Shown piece after piece: positions 55,636-64,000 of a DNA stretch of 64,000 nt. Origin of the DNA: Alteromonas profundi (GTDB taxonomy: Bacteria; Pseudomonadota; Gammaproteobacteria; Enterobacterales; Alteromonadaceae); the NCBI RefSeq assembly GCF_010500865.1, contig NZ_JAAAWN010000001.1:1-64000 (forward strand). The letters are read 5' to 3'. Below the pieces are notes generated by a model. The model was not told the DNA's origin. It did no database searches and was given only the letters and a program-made list of their open reading frames with translations. The translations under genes were made by a program, and so were the position numbers. Positions within the stretch are counted from its first letter, which is position 1. Every line of letters begins with the position of its first letter.

Positions 55636-56195
55636 ACGCTTGCCCCTTGAATTCCGCCTAAATTACCTTGAGCTTGAAGTAGGGTGTCGGAAATCTCACG
55701 TACGGCGCCAAACCCGCCGCGGGTTTGGGTAACCCAATTAGCTTGGTGAATTACCATGGGGTGGGCATCATTCACTGCAATCTTAATATCTGCATGCCTA
55801 AAAATCCCTGTATCTGGCATGTCATCGCCCACCGCTGCTACTTGCGCGGAGGTAAGTGATAACGTGGCCATTAACGCAGATAATGCTTGTTGTTTGTTTT
55901 CTTCGCCTTGAATAATGTGCGCAACGTTTAGCGCCTTCATTCTATCTTCCACAATTTTAGAACGTCGCCCGGTAATTACAGCCACCTCTACGCCGTGGCT
56001 AACAAGTGCTTTTACACCGTAGCCATCACGGGTATGAAAGGCTTTTAATTCTTCGCTGTTATTACCTAAATAAATGCGTCCATCAGAAAAAACACCATCC
56101 ACATCACAAACAAGCAGCTTTATTTGCGCAAGCTGGTTATACAGCGAAAGGGGCAAAGGGGCATATAACGTGTCTTTCATCGCCTCACAGGCCAT
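55632..56195 (-). CDS. kdsC: 3-deoxy-D-manno-octulosonate 8-phosphate phosphatase
   Basis: A 187-residue HAD phosphatase. CDVDGVFSDGRIY carries the nucleophilic aspartate, VITGRRS the second motif, and GDDMPDTG the Mg-binding one. It makes Kdo from Kdo-8-phosphate for the LPS inner core. Its start overlaps the kdsD stop (TAATG). Confidence 0.96.
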   Translation of the reverse strand: MACEAMKDTLYAPLPLSLYNQLAQIKLLVCDVDGVFSDGRIYLGNNSEELKAFHTRDGYGVKALVSHGVEVAVITGRRSKIVEDRMKALNVAHIIQGEENKQQALSALMATLSLTSAQVAAVGDDMPDTGIFRHADIKIAVNDAHPMVIHQANWVTQTRGGFGAVREISDTLLQAQGNLGGIQGASV

Positions 56196-57172
56196 TACAA
56201 AACTCCTGCTCTAAGTAACATATGCATGTTAAATGCACCAACCGGTTTTCTTGCTTCATCAGTAACCATCAACGCGCTAATTTTATGTGCTTCCATTACA
56301 TTTAACGCTTCTACCGCTAATTGTTCAGGCTGGGTAGTTTTTCCTCCCACCGTCATCACGTCTTGTACCAAGGCGGTATGTAAGTCTACTCTGGCGTCTA
56401 AAATACGGCGTAAATCACCATCGGTAAAGATACCCACTAATACACCAAGCTCGTCAACAATGCCTGTCATACCTAAGCCTTTATGCGATATTTCGAGCAA
56501 GGCATCTGCCACTAGCGCATCATGTTTAACTAAGGGGAGGTCATCGCCTGTAAGCATAATATCACTTACTTTTAACAGTAATTTCCTGCCTAAACTGCCC
56601 CCAGGATGAGATAATGCGAAGTCATCAGACGTAAAGCCGCGTTCATCAAGAAGCGCTACCGCGAGTGCATCGCCCATCACTAAGGTAGCCGTGGTACTCG
56701 ATGTAGGTGCTAACCCCAACGAGCAGGCTTCTTTTTCCACGCTAATATCTAACACGACATCGGCGTGTTGGCCTAACGCGCTATGTTTGCTATTGGTCAT
56801 GGCAATAACCGGTACATTTAAGCGTTTTACCACGGGGAGTAAGTTCACCAATTCTGCGGTTTCACCGGAATTTGAAATAGCCAGCATTACATCCCCTTTA
56901 CTTAGCATTCCCAAATCGCCGTGGTTGGCTTCGCCCGGGTGCATAAAAAAGGCAGGGGTTCCTGTGCTTGCAAAGGTGGCGGCAATTTTATTGCCCACAT
57001 GGCCAGATTTTCCCATGCCACTGACAACCACTTTGCCTTTACAGTTTTTAAGCATAGTACAGGCATCTACAAAGTCTTGTCCCAGCCGCGACGCCAAGGC
57101 ACTAATCACTTTCGCTTCTATGTCGATAACACGCTTTGCCGATGTAATAAATGAATGTTGTTCTGTTACCAT
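56195..57172 (-). CDS. kdsD: Arabinose-5-phosphate isomerase
   Basis: A 325-residue enzyme: SIS domain (about 40-175; GKVVVSGMGKSGHVGNKIAATFASTGTPAFF in pieces) and two CBS domains (about 205-325). It converts ribulose-5-phosphate to arabinose-5-phosphate, the first step of Kdo synthesis. It starts one base from the yrbG stop, so transcription begins upstream of yrbG or within it. Confidence 0.95.
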   Translation of the reverse strand: MVTEQHSFITSAKRVIDIEAKVISALASRLGQDFVDACTMLKNCKGKVVVSGMGKSGHVGNKIAATFASTGTPAFFMHPGEANHGDLGMLSKGDVMLAISNSGETAELVNLLPVVKRLNVPVIAMTNSKHSALGQHADVVLDISVEKEACSLGLAPTSSTTATLVMGDALAVALLDERGFTSDDFALSHPGGSLGRKLLLKVSDIMLTGDDLPLVKHDALVADALLEISHKGLGMTGIVDELGVLVGIFTDGDLRRILDARVDLHTALVQDVMTVGGKTTQPEQLAVEALNVMEAHKISALMVTDEARKPVGAFNMHMLLRAGVL

Positions 57173-58128
57173 TAGCTAAACAGCCAAACTTGATACCCTA
57201 TAAAGCAAGAGATAAAGAGTACCCCGTTGGTGCGGGAGATCTTACGCTTACCGATAAGGTCGAAACTAAATAAGAAGAGTAATAAGGTTAGCCCCAGCAT
57301 TACCCACATATCTCGGTTGATAACATCAACGTCAAGTAATCCAGGTGCAATGAGACCAGGCATACCTAATACGGCCAAAAGATTGAATATGTTGGAACCT
57401 ATAATATTGCCCAGTGCTAAGTCGTCTTCGCCTTTTAAAACCCCAGCTACACTGGCCGCAAGTTCCGGTAGGCTTGTACCTAGTGCAATAATGGTAAGGC
57501 CTATGATTAAATCAGAAATACCGAAATAACGGGCAATTTCTACTGCTGAACCCACCATAAAGTGTGCACTTAAAGGCAGTAGTACAAGCCCAACACCTAC
57601 CCAGATCAACGCAGAGGTTGTAGGCACGTCCTTCGGGATTTCATCCGCGGTTTCAGCCACAAGGGGATCTTCTTTATCAACCTGCAATGACAACCACGCC
57701 ATCATTGCCAAAACGAAGATAAACATGCCTAAGAGAATGATCCCTTCATAGCTTTCTAACTTGCCATCAAATAGAAAACCAACCGCAATAAGTGAAATAA
57801 ACAATAACGCAGGAAGTTCCCGTTTTAACGTGGTAGACGATACCAATAGGGGTTTAACTAATGCCGTGATACCTAACACCAAAGCGATATTAGTGATGTT
57901 CGAACCCAACGCATTACCCACTGCGGTGTTCGTATTTCCGTTAGCAGAAGCAATAGCTGAAACCACAATTTCAGGGGCAGAAGAGCCCATGGCAACTATG
58001 GTAAGTCCTATCATCATAGGCGATATGCCTATATTTTTGGCTAGTGCAGAAGCTCCATAGACGAAGCGATCGGCACTCCAGCTAAGAACAATAAGCCCAA
58101 GGATAAAAATAGCGACGTTTAAAAGCAC
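57172..58128 (-). CDS. yrbG: Calcium/sodium antiporter (YrbG family)
   Basis: A 318-residue CaCA-family exchanger with about ten membrane helices. The two alpha repeats are visible: MGSSAPEIVVSAIAS with GNALGSNITNIALVLG, and LGTSLPELAASVAG with GNIIGSNIFNLLAVLG. It heads the yrbG-kdsD-kdsC-lptCAB run and is divergent from mlaF, as in Escherichia coli. Confidence 0.95.
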   Translation of the reverse strand: MLLNVAIFILGLIVLSWSADRFVYGASALAKNIGISPMMIGLTIVAMGSSAPEIVVSAIASANGNTNTAVGNALGSNITNIALVLGITALVKPLLVSSTTLKRELPALLFISLIAVGFLFDGKLESYEGIILLGMFIFVLAMMAWLSLQVDKEDPLVAETADEIPKDVPTTSALIWVGVGLVLLPLSAHFMVGSAVEIARYFGISDLIIGLTIIALGTSLPELAASVAGVLKGEDDLALGNIIGSNIFNLLAVLGMPGLIAPGLLDVDVINRDMWVMLGLTLLLFLFSFDLIGKRKISRTNGVLFISCFIGYQVWLFS

Positions 58129-58525
58129 AACAACCTGTAATCCTGACGATTTTCAGCGATTGTCGCAAAAACAAGGTCGTTTGCCTATCGTATCTGTGGG
58201 TTATTTTTATTAATGATAGAATACGCGGTGAATATTTAGCCTTACGGCGGCTTTCTATGCGGTGTACAGGGTAAAATTAGACCATTCGATAATATAGAAC
58301 ATATATTGTAACTTTTTGCTTTTGGCGCAAGCCTTGAAAAAGCGTACAATGCCACTAAATTACACTCGTCAGTAAACTTTACTCCATATTTGTGTTCCTA
58401 AGGCACAGTTATTGCTGTTTTGTTTCATTACGCGGGGCAAAAAGCGCCATTCGCTGTACTAGTAGCCATAGGCACTACTACCGCTTACACCTAGTAAACA
58501 CTCAAGGGTTGACCATAAAAACGCT
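58129..58525. other. Divergent promoter region between yrbG and mlaF
   Basis: 397 bases without a gene. TTGAAA (58334-58339) and TAAATT (58356-58361) with a 16-base spacer form a moderate sigma-70 candidate toward mlaF. Nothing else stands out. Confidence 0.4.
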
Positions 58526-59326
58526 ATGGATCATTTAGTCGAAGTAGACAAACTTACCTTTAGCCGAGCTGACCGTCTTATCTATGACGGGGTTTCGCTC
58601 AACGTGCCAAAGGGAAAAATAACCGCCGTAATGGGCCCAAGTGGCATCGGCAAAACCACCTTATTAAAGTTAATTGGCGGGCAGTTAACGCCTGATAGCG
58701 GCGATGTGCGCTTTGACGGTAACTCAATTGTATCGATGAACCGCAAAACCTTATACCAAACGCGTCGTCGCATGAGCATGCTTTTTCAAAGCGGAGCCTT
58801 ATTTACCGATATGAGTGTGTTTGACAATGTGGCGTTTCCACTGCGTGAACACACCGCGTTATCTGAAGAGGTTATCGCCACAACTGTCGCACTTAAGCTA
58901 CAGGCTGTGGGCTTACGTGGTGCTGCCTCGCTCATGCCTAGTGAACTATCGGGTGGTATGGCCCGTCGTGCTGCGTTAGCAAGAGCTATTGCGTTAGACC
59001 CCGATCTCATCATGTACGATGAGCCCTTCGCTGGGCAAGATCCTATTTCAATGGGCGTGCTGGTAAAACTCATTCGTGAGCTAAATGATGCATTAGGACT
59101 GACCAGTATAGTGGTAACCCACGATGTGACGGAAGTACTCACTATTGCTGATTATATTTATATTTTGGCGGATAAACGGGTTATTGGTGAAGGTACAGCG
59201 CAGCAAATAAGAGAAAGTGACTCTGAGTTGGTGCAACAGTTTCTTACAGGGCAAGCTGACGGACCGGTGCCGTTTCATTATCCGGCAACAGATTTGGAAC
59301 AAAGCTTGTTTGGAGATACTAAGTGA
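58526..59326 (+). CDS. mlaF: Phospholipid ABC transporter ATP-binding protein MlaF
   Basis: A 266-residue ATPase: Walker [10 protein letters not shown], signature LSGGMARR, Walker B LIMYDEPF, and H-loop in VVTHDV. It drives phospholipid movement between inner and outer membrane in the MlaFEDB complex and maintains outer-leaflet asymmetry. First gene of mlaFEDCB; stop overlaps mlaE. Confidence 0.96.
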   Translation: MDHLVEVDKLTFSRADRLIYDGVSLNVPKGKITAVMGPSGIGKTTLLKLIGGQLTPDSGDVRFDGNSIVSMNRKTLYQTRRRMSMLFQSGALFTDMSVFDNVAFPLREHTALSEEVIATTVALKLQAVGLRGAASLMPSELSGGMARRAALARAIALDPDLIMYDEPFAGQDPISMGVLVKLIRELNDALGLTSIVVTHDVTEVLTIADYIYILADKRVIGEGTAQQIRESDSELVQQFLTGQADGPVPFHYPATDLEQSLFGDTK

Positions 59327-60099
59327 ATTTCTTTCAATCAATTGGCGCGTCCACGCTAGCAAAAATGAGTGCAGTAGGGCGCGCAGCTATTATGTTGTTT
59401 GGCGCATTATTTGCCTTGCCGCGGTTAAAAAATGTGCCACTGACAATTAAGCAAGTTTATGTGGTGGGCGTTCAGTCTTTGTTAATCATAGTAGTGTCAG
59501 GCTTGTTTATCGGCATGGTTATGGCACTGCAAGGTTATACCATTTTAGTTGATTATGGCGCTGAAGGGAGTTTAGGCCCCATGGTGGCGCTATCTTTATT
59601 ACGAGAGTTAGGCCCTGTGGTAACCGCGTTGTTATTTGCTGGTCGCGCAGGTTCTGCTTTAACCGCCGAAATAGGCTTAATGAAGGCCACTGAGCAGCTG
59701 AGCAGTTTAGAAATGATGGCGGTTGACCCGCTACGTAGGGTAGTAGCTCCGCGCTTTTGGGCCGGCATCGTGTCTATGCCCATGCTAGCGCTTATCTTCA
59801 GTGCCGTAGGTATTTTAGGTGGCCACCTTGTAGGCGTAGATTGGCTGGGCGTTGATGCCGGTAGTTATTGGTCGATTATGCAATCCACAGTAGATTGGCA
59901 GCAAGACGTGATAAACGGAGTGATTAAAAGCCTCGTTTTCGCCTTAGTTGTGACTTGGATTGCCATATTTAAAGGTTACGATTCTATTCCTACTTCGGAA
60001 GGGATCAGCAAAGCAACAACGCAAACCGTTGTGTTTTCTTCATTAGCAGTATTAGGGCTGGACTTCGTGCTTACCGCCCTTATGTTTGGTATCGAGTAG
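59323..60099 (+). CDS. mlaE: Phospholipid ABC transporter permease MlaE
   Basis: A 258-residue permease with about five membrane segments. [37 protein letters not shown] in pieces is the family signature. The start is GTG 59323 overlapping the mlaF stop. Confidence 0.96.
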   Translation: MNFFQSIGASTLAKMSAVGRAAIMLFGALFALPRLKNVPLTIKQVYVVGVQSLLIIVVSGLFIGMVMALQGYTILVDYGAEGSLGPMVALSLLRELGPVVTALLFAGRAGSALTAEIGLMKATEQLSSLEMMAVDPLRRVVAPRFWAGIVSMPMLALIFSAVGILGGHLVGVDWLGVDAGSYWSIMQSTVDWQQDVINGVIKSLVFALVVTWIAIFKGYDSIPTSEGISKATTQTVVFSSLAVLGLDFVLTALMFGIE

Positions 60100-60112
60100 G
60101 GGATTGATTGGT

Positions 60113-60586
60113 ATGAATAAATATAAAACGGAAATCATGGTTGGTGTGTTCGTGGTGTTAACCATCGGCGCTATTTTATTATTGGCGTTGAAAGTGGCGA
60201 ACCAATCGATGACAAGCGAAGGTGATACCTACACGCTATATGCCAAATTCGACAATATAGGAGGCTTAAAACCCCGCTCTGCCGTTAAGGTGGGGGGCGT
60301 TACCGTAGGCCGCGTTAACTCAATTACTTTGGACCAAGATAACTTTACGCCCGTAGTAGAGTTATCCATTTCTAAAAAGTATACAGGTTTCCCTGAGACC
60401 AGCTCAGTTTCAATTCTCACTTCTGGGTTATTAGGTGAACAATACGTAGGGTTCCAGCCAGGCTTTTCATTTGATGGCGTGGCCGATTTGCAAGACGGCG
60501 ATTATCTGCAAGACACCAAGTCAGCATTGGTGCTCGAAGACTTAATAGGGCAGTTTTTGTTTAATCGTGGAAACGACGACGAGTAA
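60113..60586 (+). CDS. mlaD: Phospholipid transport substrate-binding protein MlaD
   Basis: About 157 residues; N-terminal membrane anchor (IMVGVFVVLTIGAILLLAL) and one MCE domain (YTLYAKFDNIGGLKPRSAVKVGGVTVGRV in pieces), then LLGEQYVGF. It forms the hexameric ring of the Mla transporter. Start ATG 60113; ends in NRGNDDE, shorter than the enterobacterial protein's C-terminus. Confidence 0.95.
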   Translation: MNKYKTEIMVGVFVVLTIGAILLLALKVANQSMTSEGDTYTLYAKFDNIGGLKPRSAVKVGGVTVGRVNSITLDQDNFTPVVELSISKKYTGFPETSSVSILTSGLLGEQYVGFQPGFSFDGVADLQDGDYLQDTKSALVLEDLIGQFLFNRGNDDE

Positions 60587-60665
60587 GAGATTTTTGGCAA
60601 CTTGATGAAACCATACGTGGGAAAATCGGGTCTGCTGTTATAGGACACAGTTTAGGAGAGTTACA

Positions 60666-61337
60666 TTGAAAAAGTTGATGGCGGCTATTGGGTTACTATT
60701 ACTATCGGTAGTAGGTACGGCACAGGCACAAGAACAAGAGATAAGTGGCGAGAATCCATACCTATTAGTAAAGAACGTGGCAACAAAAACCTTTGCACGA
60801 ATTAAGCAAAACCAGGAGGAAATTAAAGCCGATCCTGAAATGCTGCGCACCATAATGGAAGAAGAGTTGGTTCCTCATATAGACTATAAATTTGCCGCAT
60901 TTATGGTTTTAGGCAAGCACTTTAAATCGGTACCACGGGAAAAAATGGGCGAGTACATTAGTGTATTTAGACAATACCTAATTACGACTTATGCCGTTGC
61001 TATGGGCTACTATGACAATCAAACGGTTATCTTCGAACCTGAATCTAACTTTGATGGACAAAAATCGGTAACGGTACGTGCGGTGGTTCAAGACCCTCAG
61101 CGTCCTGAAATTAAAATTGCCTTTAAAGTGCGCAAAGACAGTAAAACAAACGAGTGGAAAGCCTACGATATGGTTGCCGAAGGTATTAGTATGCTCAACA
61201 GCAAGCGTAGTGAATTCGAGTCAATTCTTCGTCAAGACGGTATTGATGCTGTTATTGCGCTTATGCGCGATAAAATTGGTAAGCCTGTAGAGCTTAACCA
61301 AGATGAACCTTACGATTTAGAGGGAGATACTGAGTGA
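60666..61337 (+). CDS. mlaC: Phospholipid-binding periplasmic protein MlaC
   Basis: A 223-residue soluble shuttle that carries phospholipid between MlaA-OmpC and MlaFEDB. Signal peptide MKKLMAAIGLLLLSVVGTAQA in pieces; Tol_Tol_Ttg2 domain: MEEELVPHIDYKFAAFMVLG, FRQYLITTYAVAMGYYDNQ in pieces. Start is TTG 60666 with TTAGGAGAG, an unusual start codon. Confidence 0.94.
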   Translation: MKKLMAAIGLLLLSVVGTAQAQEQEISGENPYLLVKNVATKTFARIKQNQEEIKADPEMLRTIMEEELVPHIDYKFAAFMVLGKHFKSVPREKMGEYISVFRQYLITTYAVAMGYYDNQTVIFEPESNFDGQKSVTVRAVVQDPQRPEIKIAFKVRKDSKTNEWKAYDMVAEGISMLNSKRSEFESILRQDGIDAVIALMRDKIGKPVELNQDEPYDLEGDTE

Positions 61338-61642
61338 GCCTGATCCAGATTAATGAATCAGGGAATGTCAGTGTCCACGGATGTCTGGATCAAGCTTCGT
61401 TGTCTAAAGACTTTTGGTTAGCTATCTCAGCAAAAGAGCACGAAATGCTTTCCACCAACAAGCGCTGTAGTATTGATTTGAGTGACGTCGAGCGAGCAGA
61501 TACTGCCGGTTTGGCGTGGCTTATCAATGCGATTAGAGATGGAAAGCAACAGGGGATTGATGTTAGCCTGCAAGCGTTACCCGAAAAGTTACGAAAGTTG
61601 GCTAAAATAAGCGGCGTAGATAGCTTTTTACCCGTAGAATAA
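61334..61642 (+). CDS. mlaB: STAS-domain protein MlaB
   Basis: A 102-residue STAS protein that stabilises MlaFE. The pattern RCSIDLSDVERADTAGLAWLINAI in pieces is the STAS signature with Thr before Ala-Gly. GTG start at 61334 overlaps the mlaC stop. Confidence 0.92.
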   Translation: MSLIQINESGNVSVHGCLDQASLSKDFWLAISAKEHEMLSTNKRCSIDLSDVERADTAGLAWLINAIRDGKQQGIDVSLQALPEKLRKLAKISGVDSFLPVE

Positions 61643-61671
61643 AGACAGTTGATAGAGAAAAGAAGTAAGTT

Positions 61672-63206
<1,535 letters not shown>

Positions 63207-63256
63207 CCGTGAGATGTTGAAAAGTGTCAACGCTATTTAGGATAGGTCAAAACTTA

Positions 63257-63290
63257 TAAAAAAAAGCCGCTTCATTTTGCGGCTTTTTTT
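63257..63290. terminator. Bidirectional terminator between murA and degS
   Basis: AAAAAGCCGC (63261-63270), 8-base loop, GCGGCTTTTT (63279-63288), with A- and T-runs on both sides, between the convergent murA and degS. Confidence 0.9.
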
Positions 63291-63293
63291 ATT

Positions 63294-64000
63294 TTAACGG
63301 CTGGCAAGTTCGCCTACTACCGCTTCAATTGTGATAAGTTTCTCGCCGCGACTTACCTCTAGGGTTAAGGCGGTGTTAGGCGTTGTTTCGGCAATCATAT
63401 CTAATGTTTTCGATGCGCTTTCAAGTCGTATGCCGTCAATCGCCATGATAATATCACCCGCACGTAAGCCCGCGATATCTGCTGGACTGCCATTAGCAAC
63501 AGCGGTTACCTCAATACCAGGGTGATTACGATTTTCACTGCCAATAAAGCCAAGCTGCCCGCGAATTACGCGGCCATGATGGATAATTTCATCCATTACA
63601 CGCTTTGCTAGGGCATAGGGAACAGCGAAGTTGATACCATCGACATTACGCACCCGGTTTCGAGAATCGCGTACTTGGAAGTTAGCATTGGTAATGCCGA
63701 GTAATATTCCATTACTGTCGACCAAAGCGCCCCCTGAATTTCCTTGGTTTAATACAGCGTCGGTTTGTATAAAGTCGACGTAATTAGATAGACCATTGCG
63801 TCCTGCGCGACTTACGATCCCTTGAGTAATAGTTTGTCCTAAATCAAACGGGTTGCCTATCGCCATTACTACATCGCCAATGTGGGTATCTGGCTCAGTA
63901 ACTTGTGGGATAACATGAAGGTTGTCGGCGGACACCTTAAGCACAGCGAGGTCAGTAAGGGGGTCGTTACCGACAATTTCCGCCTCTAGAATGCGGCCAT
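63294..64000 (-). CDS. degS: Serine endoprotease DegS (5' part beyond the window)
   Basis: The C-terminal 235 residues or so of a DegS-like protease; the frame runs off the window end. Visible parts: LTDLAVLKV with the catalytic aspartate, IGDVVMAIGNPFDLGQTITQGIVS in pieces, QTDAVLNQGNSGGALV with the catalytic serine, and one PDZ domain (NRNHPGIEVTAVANGSPADIAGLRAGDIIMAIDG in pieces). The single PDZ points to DegS, the regulator of sigma-E via RseA cleavage, rather than DegP. The catalytic histidine and membrane anchor lie outside. A start at an internal GTG (63944) is not real. Confidence 0.9.
   Translation of the reverse strand, partial: GRILEAEIVGNDPLTDLAVLKVSADNLHVIPQVTEPDTHIGDVVMAIGNPFDLGQTITQGIVSRAGRNGLSNYVDFIQTDAVLNQGNSGGALVDSNGILLGITNANFQVRDSRNRVRNVDGINFAVPYALAKRVMDEIIHHGRVIRGQLGFIGSENRNHPGIEVTAVANGSPADIAGLRAGDIIMAIDGIRLESASKTLDMIAETTPNTALTLEVSRGEKLITIEAVVGELASR

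Noticed and set aside
58322..58337. Sigma-54-like box TTGGCGC-N5-TTGA upstream of mlaF
   Set aside because: The -12 GC dinucleotide is missing (GG-N10-GA), so it does not meet the sigma-54 requirement.
63294..63944. A complete short DegS-like protein starting at GTG 63944
   Set aside because: The frame continues upstream through DegS-typical sequence (LTDLAV) to the window edge, so the gene is cut by the window, not short.

Overview
The window is a chromosomal segment of a marine gammaproteobacterium of the Alteromonas type (order Alteromonadales). The evidence is the gene content and order: lptD-surA-pdxA-rsmA-apaG-apaH, kdsD-kdsC-lptCAB-rpoN-hpf-ptsN-rapZ-npr, mlaFEDCB-ibaG-murA, rplM-rpsI and petABC-sspAB, all with typical gammaproteobacterial proteins, moderate GC, and AT-rich spacers. 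There is no rRNA, tRNA, CRISPR array, prophage or complete insertion sequence. Identification to genus is inference from protein character, not a computed match.

Layout. 0-4.7 kb is an accessory stretch: a PagL-like lipid A deacylase, a FadD-type acyl-CoA ligase, a small membrane protein and a PQQ-type sugar dehydrogenase. 5.1-12.3 kb holds two AcnB-family aconitases, one of a divergent 937-residue type and one canonical, with an exported ATP-dependent DNA ligase (LigE type) between them. Two clusters of a GTGGGTGTCC decamer repeat lie at 0.13-0.33 kb and 8.05-8.28 kb. 12.3-23.1 kb carries a DUF192 protein, lysC, a chemotaxis receptor and the reverse-strand run from lptD to apaH. 23.5-34.7 kb is a long forward run (djlA, xerD, dsbC, recJ, a small unknown gene, recO, pdxJ, acpS, rlmD, relA, mazG).

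35.0-46.2 kb is the usual block rplM-rpsI / petABC-sspAB, but interrupted by a four-gene cell-surface-signalling module: FecI-type sigma factor, FecR-type anti-sigma regulator, an STN-domain TonB-dependent receptor and a secreted M14 zinc carboxypeptidase. The sequences in front of the sigma gene and in front of the receptor gene share a GGAGG-N14-TGCGTATTA element with identical spacing, a good candidate for the promoter this sigma factor reads. This module, probably for sensing and importing a peptide-like ligand, is the most interesting system in the window.

46.3-48.8 kb contains two adjacent spondin-domain exported proteins followed by a decayed response regulator: its receiver has lost all phosphorylation residues and carries an in-frame amber codon, its DNA-binding domain is intact, and its tail is built from an 18-bp tandem repeat. 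48.8-58.1 kb (reverse) is envelope and nitrogen-PTS housekeeping (mgtE, npr, rapZ, ptsN, hpf, rpoN, lptBAC, kdsCD, yrbG). 58.5-63.2 kb (forward) is the Mla phospholipid-transport operon plus ibaG and murA. The window ends inside degS on the reverse strand.
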